Assembly: GCA_039800965.1 (NCBI GenBank) | Contig: JBDLPS010000018.1 | Location: 1-10,555, forward strand | Direction: 5' to 3' | DNA from: ZC4RG30 sp039800965 | GTDB lineage: Bacteria; Pseudomonadota; Gammaproteobacteria; Steroidobacterales; Steroidobacteraceae | Length of the DNA: 10,555 bases | Shown: one piece after another, positions 1 through 6,477 of the stretch | How positions within the stretch are numbered: the first letter of the stretch is position 1 | How the letters are laid out: the number at the start of each line of letters is the position of its first letter | Notes under the pieces: model-generated | What the model saw: the letters and a program-made list of their open reading frames with translations, nothing else | Databases searched by the model: none | What the model was told of the DNA's origin: nothing | Position numbers and translations under genes: made by a program

Positions 1-235
1 CGAGCGCCGCGGCATCGACCACGCTGCTGCCGAGCAGCAGCTGCCCGGCAGCGCCGTGCGAGAGGACATGGATCGCCGCAAGCCCGCTGAGGCCAGCGAG
101 CGCGGACTGGATCTGGGTGAGGCCGTTGGTGCTGCCGTCGATCAGGTACCAGGTGCTGCCCTCGGGCAGCGACAGCAGGATCTGCTGGTAATCAGGAACG
201 CGCGAATCGATGAAATAAACTGAGGACACGGACAT
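1..235 (-). CDS. N-terminus of a DUF4347 surface or secreted protein (partial, C-terminal part off the window)
   Basis: Reading leftwards from an ATG at 235-233, 78 codons stay open to the window edge. The start reads MSVSSVYFIDSRVPDYQQIL, followed by a stretch around residues 29-40 (TWYLIDGSTNGL) and AAIHVLSHGAAGQLLLGS near residues 53-70. The F/V-I-D-S-x-V-P-D-Y-Q opening, the D-x-x-x-x-G-L-x-Q-I helix and the I-H-x-x-S-H-G-x-x-G signature are those of DUF4347. This domain normally sits at the N-terminus of very large proteins with cadherin, VCBS, haemolysin-type calcium or similar repeats. I infer a large repeat-rich exported protein whose bulk lies to the left. No classical signal peptide is visible, which is usual for type I secreted members. 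A possible ribosome site AAGGTG lies 7 nt before the ATG. Family assignment is strong; the architecture beyond the edge is not seen. Confidence 0.82.
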   Translation of the reverse strand, partial: MSVSSVYFIDSRVPDYQQILLSLPEGSTWYLIDGSTNGLTQIQSALAGLSGLAAIHVLSHGAAGQLLLGSSVVDAAAL

Positions 236-314
236 CGGCAGGCACCTTGACGACCGTGCCCTCTGGAAGGCGCGGCCAACGATGACGGCCCTTCAGGCTA
301 ATGCGAAACATGGC

Positions 315-328
315 GCTCGTACACGAGC
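315..328. promoter_or_regulatory. Short palindrome upstream of the DUF4347 gene, possible operator
   Basis: GCTCGT and ACGAGC form perfect 6-bp arms around a 2-bp centre (AC), 80-93 bp before the DUF4347 start codon and beside the AT-rich stretch. A 2-nt loop is too tight for a good RNA hairpin, so a DNA-binding site is more likely than a terminator. No T tract follows in either direction. Function is inferred from position only. Confidence 0.25.
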
Positions 329-330
329 AA

Positions 331-400
331 AAATTACAGCCCTTTGTATGTAAAGAGATGCCTCAGGTAATAATTGCAAGCTGTTGAAAATGCTTGATGA
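331..400 (-). promoter_or_regulatory. AT-rich upstream region, probable promoter of the DUF4347 gene
   Basis: This 70-bp stretch has 25 G or C (36%), in sharp contrast to the flanking GC-rich DNA. It lies between the terminator of the upstream operon and the DUF4347 start. It is the natural place for the promoter of that gene on the minus strand. I found no convincing pair of -35 and -10 hexamers with normal spacing: a TTGCAA at 374-379 and a TACATA (minus strand, 347-352) are 21 bp apart. No gene of any size is visible between 236 and 422. Confidence 0.4.
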
Positions 401-422
401 CGGAACCGTGCGGTCGCAACAG

Positions 423-445
423 AAAAACCGCAGCGCAGCACGCGG
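423..445 (-). terminator. Probable rho-independent terminator of the xdhC-tatA-DUF4337 operon
   Basis: Read on the minus strand, just after the DUF4337 stop codon, CCGC and GCGG arms (plus one G-U pair) enclose a GC-rich loop and are followed at once by five T residues (427-423), then CTGTTG. The position, 5-28 bp past the last gene of the group, fits a transcription terminator. The stem is short, so the call is moderate. Confidence 0.5.
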
Positions 446-450
446 GACGA

Positions 451-975
451 TCAGATCAGCAGCGCGCTCAGCGAAACGAGCAGGCCGGCAACCGCCGACA
501 CCAGGCCGGCGAGCGGAAAAATCTTCCGGCGACCGAGAAAATAAAGCGACGACAGGACGAGCCCGAGCTCGAGCAGTCCCTCGCCGATATCGAAGCGCAA
601 CGCGAGGGCTTCGGCGTGGTCGGTGGCACGATCGCGGGCCTCGGCCTGCTGCTTGATGCCCTCGGCATCGGCCAGGTACCGGGCACGCTGGCTGCCGAAA
701 TGGGCCTTCGCGGCATCGACCTTGGACGGATCGATCAGCGCGACGATGTCCTCGCCGACGGCGCTGACATGCTCGCGCACCTTCTTGGCCTGGTAATAGC
801 CCCACTCGTCATTGGCTTCGGTGCGGTGGATGACGGCATCCGTATGCTGCCGATGCGCCGCGATGGTGACCACCGCGAGCAGGATGCCGATCAACCCAAC
901 CTGGAAACCAACACGCTTGCCGACGGGATCGTTGTCGTCGTGGTGATGGCCGGGATGGACTTCGATCTCAGCCAT
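451..975 (-). CDS. DUF4337 family membrane protein
   Basis: This 174-aa protein begins MAEIEVHPGHHHDDNDPVGK. I chose the ATG at 975-973 because the conserved family start begins there; a longer frame from 1032 adds 19 residues that overlap tatA and look non-native. Visible parts are a His/Asp-rich N-terminal tail (H7, H10-H12), a membrane segment near residues 25-42 (VGLIGILLAVVTI), then a helical middle with EANDEWGYYQAKKVREH around 52-68. Two further hydrophobic segments close the C-terminus. The EAND-x-W-x-Y-Y-Q-A-K-K motif is the hallmark of DUF4337, a family without known function. Its start overlaps the tatA stop by 8 bp, so the two are probably co-translated. Placement behind xdhC and tatA suggests, but does not prove, a role in membrane export or assembly of the molybdenum enzyme. 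Confidence 0.82.
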   Translation of the reverse strand: MAEIEVHPGHHHDDNDPVGKRVGFQVGLIGILLAVVTIAAHRQHTDAVIHRTEANDEWGYYQAKKVREHVSAVGEDIVALIDPSKVDAAKAHFGSQRARYLADAEGIKQQAEARDRATDHAEALALRFDIGEGLLELGLVLSSLYFLGRRKIFPLAGLVSAVAGLLVSLSALLI

Positions 976-1234
976 GCTGCGAGGAACCGGCGCTGTCCGA
1001 CTTGGTCGTCGTGGCAGCCGGCGCGGCAGCATCCTGCGTCAGGCGGGCAGCCGCCGCTTCAGCGGTGGCATCGGCCTTTTTCTCGGCCTCCTTCTCGCCA
1101 TCGTTCATCGCGCTCTTGAAACCCTTCACGGCGCCGCCGAGGTCCTGCCCGATGGTCTTGAGCTTCTTGGTGCCGAAGACGACCAGGCAGATCAGCAGGA
1201 TGATGAGCAGGTGCTTGGGGGCGAACAGGTCCAT
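968..1234 (-). CDS. tatA: Twin-arginine translocase subunit, TatA/E type
   Basis: This 88-aa protein has the classic TatA plan. A short N-terminus (MDLFAPKH) leads into one membrane helix at about residues 9-20, an FGTKKL hinge at 20-25, and an amphipathic helix with DLGGAVKGFKSAM. A polar Lys/Glu/Ala-rich tail follows, ending in a low-complexity Ala/Thr/Ser stretch. In the Tat system TatA oligomerises at the inner membrane to pass folded proteins. No tatB or tatC is present in the window, so this is a lone tatA. It lies 70 bp downstream of the MoeA-like gene and overlaps the DUF4337 gene by 8 bp. A GGAG lies 9 nt before the ATG. The likely client is the RR-signal Mo subunit encoded at 3880-6081. 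The tail is less conserved than the core. Separation of TatA from TatE or TatB paralogues is by hinge and helix features only. Confidence 0.9.
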   Translation of the reverse strand: MDLFAPKHLLIILLICLVVFGTKKLKTIGQDLGGAVKGFKSAMNDGEKEAEKKADATAEAAAARLTQDAAAPAATTTKSDSAGSSQHG

Positions 1235-1304
1235 GGCGTGGCGCTCCGGTCAGGTCGGTTCTGGTTCAGGTTCAGGTGCCGATCATGGCACAAAGTCGGC
1301 GCGG

Positions 1305-2321
1305 TCAGGCCCGCGGGCTGGGCCGGCTCGGAATCTCGCCGAGCAGGCCGCCAACGCCCATCGCCCGCAGGTCGGCAGCGCCGAGCTCGATGCCGGCGGC
1401 GAGGCGACGCAGCACGAAATCGAAGCCGTTGAGCTTGGGCGAGCGCGCGCAGGTGGGCAGACCGACGACCGGACGGCGCAGGCCAGCCTGCTGCAGGCTG
1501 CCAAGCACGAGCAGGTTGCCGGGATCGACGGGCATGCCAGCCTGAAGGACTTCGCCGCCGGCGCGCTCGATGCCGGCTGGCACGACGTCGGCGCGATCAA
1601 CCGTGGCGGCAATGCCGGAAACCAGCACGGCATCCACGCCGGGACACCGCGCGACATCGGCAATCGCCGCGGCGACCGCATCGGTGGTGTGAGGCACCTC
1701 CGCTTCGGCGACGAGCCGGCCCTGCAGCGGCAGCAGGCGCTTCTCGACCGCACTGCGCATCTTGGCGAGCACGGCACCGCGGGTATCCGGCAGCCGCGTC
1801 AGCACCAGGCCGACGCCGATCCGTCGCCAGGGCGCGACGTCGATGGCCGCCGCCGCACCGGCCGCGAGGGCCAGTGTCCGATCGAGCGCAACGGCGGGCG
1901 CTGCATAGGGAATGACCTTGATGGTGGCCAGCATCTGACCTTCGGTCACGGGCTCGAAGGCAGCCAGCGTCGCCACGGTCAGTGATTCGTGGACCGCATT
2001 GATGGCATGGATGCGCGTGGCATCGATGCGCACAAGGCCATCCACGCGCGCAAAGAGATTCATGCGACCAGTGGTCGCGGCGCCGCCTTCGACCTGCATG
2101 CCGGCCAGCGCTTCCGCCAGACGGCGCGCGGCAAGATCCTCATGCACATCGCCCGGCTCGAGGCGCGCGACGACCACCGGATCGATGCCCGCATCGCGCA
2201 GGGCCCGGATATCCCCCGCGACGAGCCGATGACCCTTCTTGAGCGATGCATCGCCGAGCTTCAGGCTGTGGGCGAGCAGGCACCCTTCGGCTTCGGACAG
2301 CGGCACCGCCCCGAACTTCAT
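1305..2321 (-). CDS. MoeA-like molybdopterin-binding protein (stand-alone MoCF-biosynthesis domain)
   Basis: This 338-aa cytoplasmic protein resembles the MoeA-like molybdopterin-binding family (cd03522 type). The N-terminal part (GDASLKKGHRLVAGDIRALR near residues 23-42, then DPVVVARLEPGDVHED) is a MoeA-like region. The C-terminal part is a MoCF fold with TRLPDTRGAVLAKM, GMPVDPGNLLVLG and GLPTCARSPKLNGFDFVL. The last of these is the strongest family marker. In many bacteria this module is fused at its C-terminus to a MobA/MocA-like nucleotidyltransferase. Here the protein ends right after the VGGLLGEIPSRP linker and no transferase follows. The ATG overlaps the xdhC stop in an ATGA, implying translational coupling. 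The presumed role is handling the pterin cofactor for the neighbouring Mo hydroxylase. I give no symbol because it is neither true MoeA nor full MocA. Confidence 0.83.
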   Translation of the reverse strand: MKFGAVPLSEAEGCLLAHSLKLGDASLKKGHRLVAGDIRALRDAGIDPVVVARLEPGDVHEDLAARRLAEALAGMQVEGGAATTGRMNLFARVDGLVRIDATRIHAINAVHESLTVATLAAFEPVTEGQMLATIKVIPYAAPAVALDRTLALAAGAAAAIDVAPWRRIGVGLVLTRLPDTRGAVLAKMRSAVEKRLLPLQGRLVAEAEVPHTTDAVAAAIADVARCPGVDAVLVSGIAATVDRADVVPAGIERAGGEVLQAGMPVDPGNLLVLGSLQQAGLRRPVVGLPTCARSPKLNGFDFVLRRLAAGIELGAADLRAMGVGGLLGEIPSRPSPRA

Positions 2322-3346
2322 GCCGCGCCACCCTGCCGCAACACCTGCGTCATCTGCGCCAGCACCGAAATGGCGATCTCGGCCGGCGTGCGCGCGCCGA
2401 CAGGCAGCCCCGCCGGACCATGGATGCGCGCGAGCTGGGATGCAGGCAGGCCCTGCCCTGCAAGGCGTTCGACACGCCGCGCATGGGTACGCGTGGACCC
2501 GAGTGCGCCGACATAGAAGGCCGGGCCCGGCAGCACGCTTTCGAGGGCGGGATCGTCGATCTTGGGATCGTGGGTCAGCAGCACGACGGCGGTGCGCGCA
2601 TCGGGACGCAGGGCGTCGAAGGCCTGGCGGGGCCAGTCACCGACGAGCCGCACGTCCGGGAAACGCTCGGGCCGCAGGAAGGCCGCGCGCGGATCGACGA
2701 CCGTCACCTGGTACCCGGCAATGCGCGCCATGCGGCACAGGAACTCCGCGATGTGGACGGCACCGACAACGACGAGGCGCAGCGGCGGATTGAAGGGCGC
2801 GACCAGATGCTCCACCCCGTCGAGCAGGAGCAGGAGCGCGCGATCGGTAGCCAGCGCATCGCGCAGGACTTGCGCAAGCGCCGCGGGCGCTTTGCCGGCA
2901 TCGTCACGCGACAGCAGCCAGGACGGGCCGCCATCCAGCGGGGTGATGCGCGCCACGGCCTGCCCTGCCGCGCGCAGGGCCTGCAGGGACTGGAGCTCCG
3001 CCTGCCGGTCAGCGGCACCGATGGACTCGACGAAGACGCGGATCCGCCCCCCACAGGCCAGCCCGACGGACCAGGCCTGCTCGTCGCTCACGCCGAAGGA
3101 CAGCAGCTGCGCGCGCCCGGTCACGATGACCTGCTGCGCCGCCTCGATGACGGCGACCTCGACGCAGCCGCCGGACACCGAGCCGGCGAAGCCGCCCGTC
3201 GCATTGCAGACCATCTGGCTCCCGGCGGCCCGCGGCGCGGAGCCCCAGGTCTCGACCACGGTGGCCAGGGCGACGCCCTGCCCCGCGGCGCGCCACGCAA
3301 GGGCGATCGCGATCAGGTCTTCGGCGTCGGGGGCGCTCTGTGACAT
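2318..3346 (-). CDS. xdhC: XdhC family molybdenum-enzyme maturation factor
   Basis: This 342-aa protein is a two-domain XdhC/CoxI family member. The N-terminal domain carries TWGSAPRAAGSQMV (33-46) and GSVSGGCVE (55-63), then SFGVSDEQAWSVGLACGG near residues 83-100. The C-terminal Rossmann-like domain carries VVVGAVHIAEFL, TVVDPR, YVGALGS and IHGPAGLPVGARTPAEIA. Family members bind the molybdenum cofactor, help with its sulfuration and insert it into xanthine-dehydrogenase-type apoenzymes. I chose ATG 3346 over the longer open frame because family homology begins there and the extra upstream frame runs antisense through iorA. It is divergent from iorA, whose product family is its expected client. 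No good Shine-Dalgarno precedes the ATG. A TAGACT box on the minus strand (3360-3355) ends 7 nt before it, so a leaderless transcript is possible. Confidence 0.92.
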   Translation of the reverse strand: MSQSAPDAEDLIAIALAWRAAGQGVALATVVETWGSAPRAAGSQMVCNATGGFAGSVSGGCVEVAVIEAAQQVIVTGRAQLLSFGVSDEQAWSVGLACGGRIRVFVESIGAADRQAELQSLQALRAAGQAVARITPLDGGPSWLLSRDDAGKAPAALAQVLRDALATDRALLLLLDGVEHLVAPFNPPLRLVVVGAVHIAEFLCRMARIAGYQVTVVDPRAAFLRPERFPDVRLVGDWPRQAFDALRPDARTAVVLLTHDPKIDDPALESVLPGPAFYVGALGSTRTHARRVERLAGQGLPASQLARIHGPAGLPVGARTPAEIAISVLAQMTQVLRQGGAA

Positions 3347-3373
3347 GTCCACGAGTCTACCGTGCCCTATAAT
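3345..3373 (+). promoter_or_regulatory. Sigma-70 type promoter of iorAB
   Basis: A perfect TATAAT lies at 3368-3373. The hexamer 17 bp upstream (ATGTCC, 3345-3350) is a poor -35, so the promoter may need an activator. A closer match, GTGACA at 3340-3345, is 22 bp away and too far. Transcription would start near 3380, giving a leader of about 30 nt with GAGG at 3401-3404 before the iorA ATG. Confidence 0.55.
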
Positions 3374-3382
3374 CCCGGGCAC
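3362..3382. promoter_or_regulatory. Inverted repeat over the -10 box, candidate operator
   Basis: GTGCCC (3362-3367) and GGGCAC (3377-3382) are perfect 6-bp arms around a 9-bp spacer that contains the TATAAT box. The repeat sits in the middle of the 63-bp gap between the divergent xdhC and iorA genes. A protein bound here could control both transcription units. No regulator gene is present in the window, so the binding factor is unknown. Confidence 0.4.
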
Positions 3383-3409
3383 TTCCGGCAAGACCACCCC
3401 GAGGATTCC

Positions 3410-3868
3410 ATGACCACGCTCGACGTCAACGGCAAGCTGCTCGAGACCGATGCCTCTCCCGATACGCCCCTGCTCTGGGTGCTCCGCGACAGCCTGAACC
3501 TCACCGGCACCAAGTTCGGTTGCGGCATGGCCCAGTGCGGCGCCTGCACCGTGCACGTCGAGGGACAAGCCACGCGCAGCTGCGTGCTGCCGCTCTCCGC
3601 CGTCGTCGGCAAGAAGATCACGACCATCGAGAACGTCGGCGCCGAGGCCGTCGGCAAGGCCGTGCAGGATGCGTGGATCGCCGAGAACGTGGCCCAGTGC
3701 GGCTACTGCCAGTCGGGCCAGATCATGAGCGCCACCGCGCTGCTGGCGACGAACAAGACTCCGAGCGATGCCGACATCGACGCCGCGATGGGCGGCAACA
3801 TCTGCCGCTGCGCGACCTACGTGCGCATCCGCGCCGCCATCAAGCGCGCCGCCGCGGCCCTGGCCTGA
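3410..3868 (+). CDS. iorA: Isoquinoline 1-oxidoreductase-type small subunit, 2x[2Fe-2S]
   Basis: This 152-aa protein passes electrons from the molybdenum site of its partner subunit. The N-terminal plant-ferredoxin-like domain has CGMAQCGAC with Cys38, Cys43 and Cys46, plus Cys58. The C-terminal helical domain has QCGYCQSGQIM (Cys97, Cys100) and GNICRCATYVRI (Cys132, Cys134). All eight cluster ligands are therefore present, and the length is normal for the family. The ATG at 3410 follows GAGG at 5 nt spacing; upstream in-frame codons are not homologous. It is 11 bp from the next gene and clearly co-transcribed with it. The protein has no signal peptide, so it should be exported by riding with the Tat-signal-bearing large subunit. 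The symbol follows the best-known family members. The true substrate could be an aldehyde or an N-heteroaromatic compound. Confidence 0.92.
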   Translation: MTTLDVNGKLLETDASPDTPLLWVLRDSLNLTGTKFGCGMAQCGACTVHVEGQATRSCVLPLSAVVGKKITTIENVGAEAVGKAVQDAWIAENVAQCGYCQSGQIMSATALLATNKTPSDADIDAAMGGNICRCATYVRIRAAIKRAAAALA

Positions 3869-3879
3869 AGGACACACCC

Positions 3880-6081
3880 ATGAACAACGACAAGACGTTT
3901 TCGATCCTGAACGTCAGCGACCAGCCGGTGGTCACGCGCCGCGGCCTGCTGAAGGCCGGCGCCGGCCTGAGCCTCGCGGTGGCCGCAGGCCCGATGCTGA
4001 CGGCCTGTGCCGGCAAGGGCGATGCAACGGGCGTGCTGGTGCCGGGCCCCTTCCTGCGCATCGGCAGTGACAACGTGGTGACCGTGGTCGCCCGCAACGC
4101 GGAAATCGGCCAGGGCGCCTTCACGGGCCTCGCCACGCTGATCGCCGAAGAGCTGGATGCCGACTGGAACCAGGTCGTGGTCGAGGCGGCCCCTGCCGAC
4201 CCGTCGAAGTACGCGAACCCCGGCTTCGGCCCGATGCAGGGCACCGGCGGCAGCAATTCCATGGCCTCGTCCTGGGAGCAGATGCGCCAGGCCGGTGCCG
4301 CCGCACGCGCCATGCTCGTCGCGGCCGCGGCCGACCAGTGGGGCGTGCCCGCCGCCGAGATCACCGTCAGCGCAGGCGTCGTCACGCATGCCGGCAAGAA
4401 CAAGTCGGCGAAGTTCGGTGAACTGGCCGGTCGCGCCGCGAAGCTCGCCGTGCCGAAGGACGTCAGCCTCAAGAAGGCCGACCAGTTCGTGCTGATCGGC
4501 AAGGATGCTGCCCGCGTCGATGCGAAGGCCAAGTCCACCGGTACCGCGACCTACACGCAGGACGTGAAGCTGCCGGACATGAAAGTGGCGGTCGTCATCG
4601 CCCCGCCGCGCTTCGGTGCGACGGTGAAGTCCTTCGACGCCACGGCCGCCAAGGCCATCGCCGGCGTCTCGGACGTCGTGCAGTTCAAGCACACCGTGCG
4701 CGAAGGCGTGGCCGTCATCGCCAGGGACTACTGGACCGCGAAGAAGGCCCGTGAGGCCGTGAAGGTCGAGTGGGACGACAGCAAGGCCTACGCCAAGGGC
4801 ACCGACCAGATGTTCGCCGAGTACAAGGCGCTGGCGGCGAAGCCGGGCGTGGAAGCAAAGAAGACGGGTGATGTCTCCAGGGCGGGTGCGGTGCGCTACG
4901 TCGAGGCAACCTACGAGTTTCCCTACCTCTCGCATGCCGCGATGGAGCCGCTCAACTGCGTGGTGCACATCACCGACGCGGGTTGCGAACTCTGGACCGG
5001 CGCCCAGCTGCAGACCATGGATCAGACCATGGCCGCCGCGCTGCTGGGCATCAAGCCCGAGCAGGTGAAGATCAACACCCTCTTCGCGGGCGGCAGCTTC
5101 GGCCGTCGCTCGAACCCGAAGTCGGACTTCGTCCAGGAAGCCGTGGCCATCGCGAAGGCCGGCGGCCAGGGCAAGCCGGTGAAGATGGTCTGGTCGCGCG
5201 AGGACGACATGCATGGCGGCTTCTACCGCCCGGCCTTCTTCCACGCGATGAAGGCCGGCGTGGACGCGCAGGGCAACGTGGTGAGCTGGGAACACCGCCT
5301 GGTCGGCCAGTCGATCCTGGACGGCACGCCGCTCATGCCGCCGGGCGCGCCGATCGATCCGCTGTCGATCGAGGGCGCCGCGAACCTGCCCTATGAAGTG
5401 CCGAACCTGGTGGTGGATGTCCACTCGCCCAAGTCCGAAGTCACCGTGCAGTGGTGGCGCTCGGTGGGCTCCACGCACACCGCCTACGCAACCGAGAACT
5501 TCGTCGACGAGATCGCGCGGGCAACGGGCAAGGACCCGCTGGAACTGCGTCGCGCGCTGCTGAAGAACCACCCGCGACACCTCGCCGTGCTGAACCTCGC
5601 CGCCGAAAAGGCGGGATGGGGCAGCGCGCTGCCGGCGGGTAAGGCACGCGGCATCGCCGTGCACGAGTGTTTCGGGTCGGTCGTCGCCGAAGTGGCCGAG
5701 GTCGCGCAGGTGGCCCCGGGCAGGTTCAAGGTGGAGCGCGTCGTCTGCGGCGTGGACTGCGGGCTCGTCATCAACCCCAACCTCGTGAAGATGCAGGTGG
5801 AGTCGTCGATCGGCCTCGGCCTCGGCGCGGTCGCGCAGGGCGCGATCACGCTGAAGGACGGCAAGGTCGAGCAATCGAACTTCCACGACTACACGGTGCT
5901 GCGCATGAACCAGATGCCGGCCGTGGACGTGCACTTCGTCACTGGCGCGGACAAGCCCACGGGCATCGGCGAACCGGGCCTGCCGCCGGTCGGGCCGGCC
6001 GTGGCCGGCGCGATCCTGAAGCTGTCCGGCAAGTCGCTGCACGCGCTGCCGTTCACGCGTTCGGGCGTCACGCTGGTCTGA
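3880..6081 (+). CDS. iorB: Isoquinoline 1-oxidoreductase-type molybdopterin large subunit, Tat-exported
   Basis: This 733-aa catalytic subunit belongs to the xanthine oxidase superfamily (IorB/aldehyde oxidase branch). The N-terminus carries a twin-arginine signal, TRRGLLK (19-25), with a hydrophobic stretch ending LTAC at 40-43, which also reads as a lipobox. A hammerhead-like domain lies near residues 205-290. Cofactor-binding motifs follow: HAAMEP (352-357), AGGSFGRR (403-410), WSREDDMHGGF and QWWRSVGS (524-531). GIGEPGLPPVG closes with Glu698, the expected catalytic base. Length and motif order match intact enzymes. AAGGA lies 7 nt before the ATG at 3880. Members of this branch usually carry a cytosine-dinucleotide pterin and pass electrons through the small subunit to a cytochrome or membrane acceptor. 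No cytochrome-bearing third subunit is encoded next to it. The substrate cannot be read from the sequence. Confidence 0.92.
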   Translation: MNNDKTFSILNVSDQPVVTRRGLLKAGAGLSLAVAAGPMLTACAGKGDATGVLVPGPFLRIGSDNVVTVVARNAEIGQGAFTGLATLIAEELDADWNQVVVEAAPADPSKYANPGFGPMQGTGGSNSMASSWEQMRQAGAAARAMLVAAAADQWGVPAAEITVSAGVVTHAGKNKSAKFGELAGRAAKLAVPKDVSLKKADQFVLIGKDAARVDAKAKSTGTATYTQDVKLPDMKVAVVIAPPRFGATVKSFDATAAKAIAGVSDVVQFKHTVREGVAVIARDYWTAKKAREAVKVEWDDSKAYAKGTDQMFAEYKALAAKPGVEAKKTGDVSRAGAVRYVEATYEFPYLSHAAMEPLNCVVHITDAGCELWTGAQLQTMDQTMAAALLGIKPEQVKINTLFAGGSFGRRSNPKSDFVQEAVAIAKAGGQGKPVKMVWSREDDMHGGFYRPAFFHAMKAGVDAQGNVVSWEHRLVGQSILDGTPLMPPGAPIDPLSIEGAANLPYEVPNLVVDVHSPKSEVTVQWWRSVGSTHTAYATENFVDEIARATGKDPLELRRALLKNHPRHLAVLNLAAEKAGWGSALPAGKARGIAVHECFGSVVAEVAEVAQVAPGRFKVERVVCGVDCGLVINPNLVKMQVESSIGLGLGAVAQGAITLKDGKVEQSNFHDYTVLRMNQMPAVDVHFVTGADKPTGIGEPGLPPVGPAVAGAILKLSGKSLHALPFTRSGVTLV

Positions 6082-6098
6082 CGGTCGTCGCAAACGAA

Positions 6099-6124
6099 GA
6101 AGGCGCACCTCGCGGTGCGCCTTC
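6099..6124. terminator. Bidirectional terminator hairpin between iorB and the small membrane gene
   Basis: An 11-bp perfect stem (GAAGGCGCACC / GGTGCGCCTTC) closes a 4-nt TCGC loop, 17 bp after the iorB stop. Read on the minus strand it is followed by TTCGTTTG, a loose T-rich tail suited to ending the 6166-6477 transcript. On the plus strand the tail (CCGTCG) is poor, but the stem is strong and uninterrupted. The convergent arrangement fits a shared terminator. Confidence 0.75.
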
Positions 6125-6165
6125 CCGTCGAACCGGCCCCGCAAAGGCGGGACCCGTGGCCAGTT

Positions 6166-6477
6166 TCAGGGCTTGAAGCGCTGGACCATGTTGCGACCGA
6201 CGATCATGACGGTGGCGGCACCGGTGAACGCCGCAAGGCCGCCGACGATGGCGCTGAGCTGCGGACCTATGCCCGGCACGGCATCCAGCACGTGTGCTGC
6301 CGATACCGACAAGGCCACGCCGCTGACCATGACGCGGACATGGTGCTCGGCCGAGACACCGAAGCCGGCCACCAGGCCCAGCACCAGCAGGGCCAGCGCG
6401 GCGTACGGAATGGTGGCGAAGCCGCCGATGACGGCCACGATGATCGCGAGCAGACCGGCAATCTTGTGAAGGTTCAT
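6166..6477 (-). CDS. Small hydrophobic membrane protein, unknown function
   Basis: This 103-aa protein is mostly membrane helix. Hydrophobic stretches lie at about residues 6-22, 24-43, 49-66 and 73-96, giving three or four spans, with a short charged C-terminus (GRNMVQRFKP). I do not recognise a named family. The ATG at 6477 is preceded by AAAGGGGGA at a good Shine-Dalgarno distance, which supports a real gene. Its 3' end faces iorB across the hairpin terminator. Its start is divergent from the 487-aa secreted protein gene, with 61 bp between the two start codons. Nothing links it clearly to either enzyme system. Coding status is supported by the ribosome site, the terminator and the coherent hydrophobic pattern. 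Confidence 0.68.
   Translation of the reverse strand: MNLHKIAGLLAIIVAVIGGFATIPYAALALLVLGLVAGFGVSAEHHVRVMVSGVALSVSAAHVLDAVPGIGPQLSAIVGGLAAFTGAATVMIVGRNMVQRFKP

Noticed and set aside
315..335. Palindrome followed by an A run read as a terminator
   Set aside because: The run is A, not T, on the plus strand and lies upstream of the palindrome on the minus strand, and the loop would be only 2 nt.
1276..1291. Small hairpin GTGCC-N6-GGCAC between the MoeA-like gene and tatA, next to a short GGTTCAGGTTCAGGT repeat
   Set aside because: Only five base pairs and no T tract; not enough to call a terminator, and the repeat is too short to mean anything alone.
3347..3877. N-terminal extension of xdhC by 177 codons
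   Set aside because: The extension is antisense to iorA, which has all eight cluster cysteines. XdhC homology begins at the ATG at 3346.
3520..3879. N-terminal extension of iorB into the iorA region
   Set aside because: The extra residues are an out-of-frame Arg-rich reading of iorA. ATG 3880 has a Shine-Dalgarno and is followed by the Tat signal.
3817..6144. A 775-codon open frame on the minus strand opposite iorB
   Set aside because: It mirrors iorB, whose cofactor motifs and signal peptide are unambiguous. Its translation is His/Arg-rich low complexity, as expected from antisense of GC-rich coding DNA.
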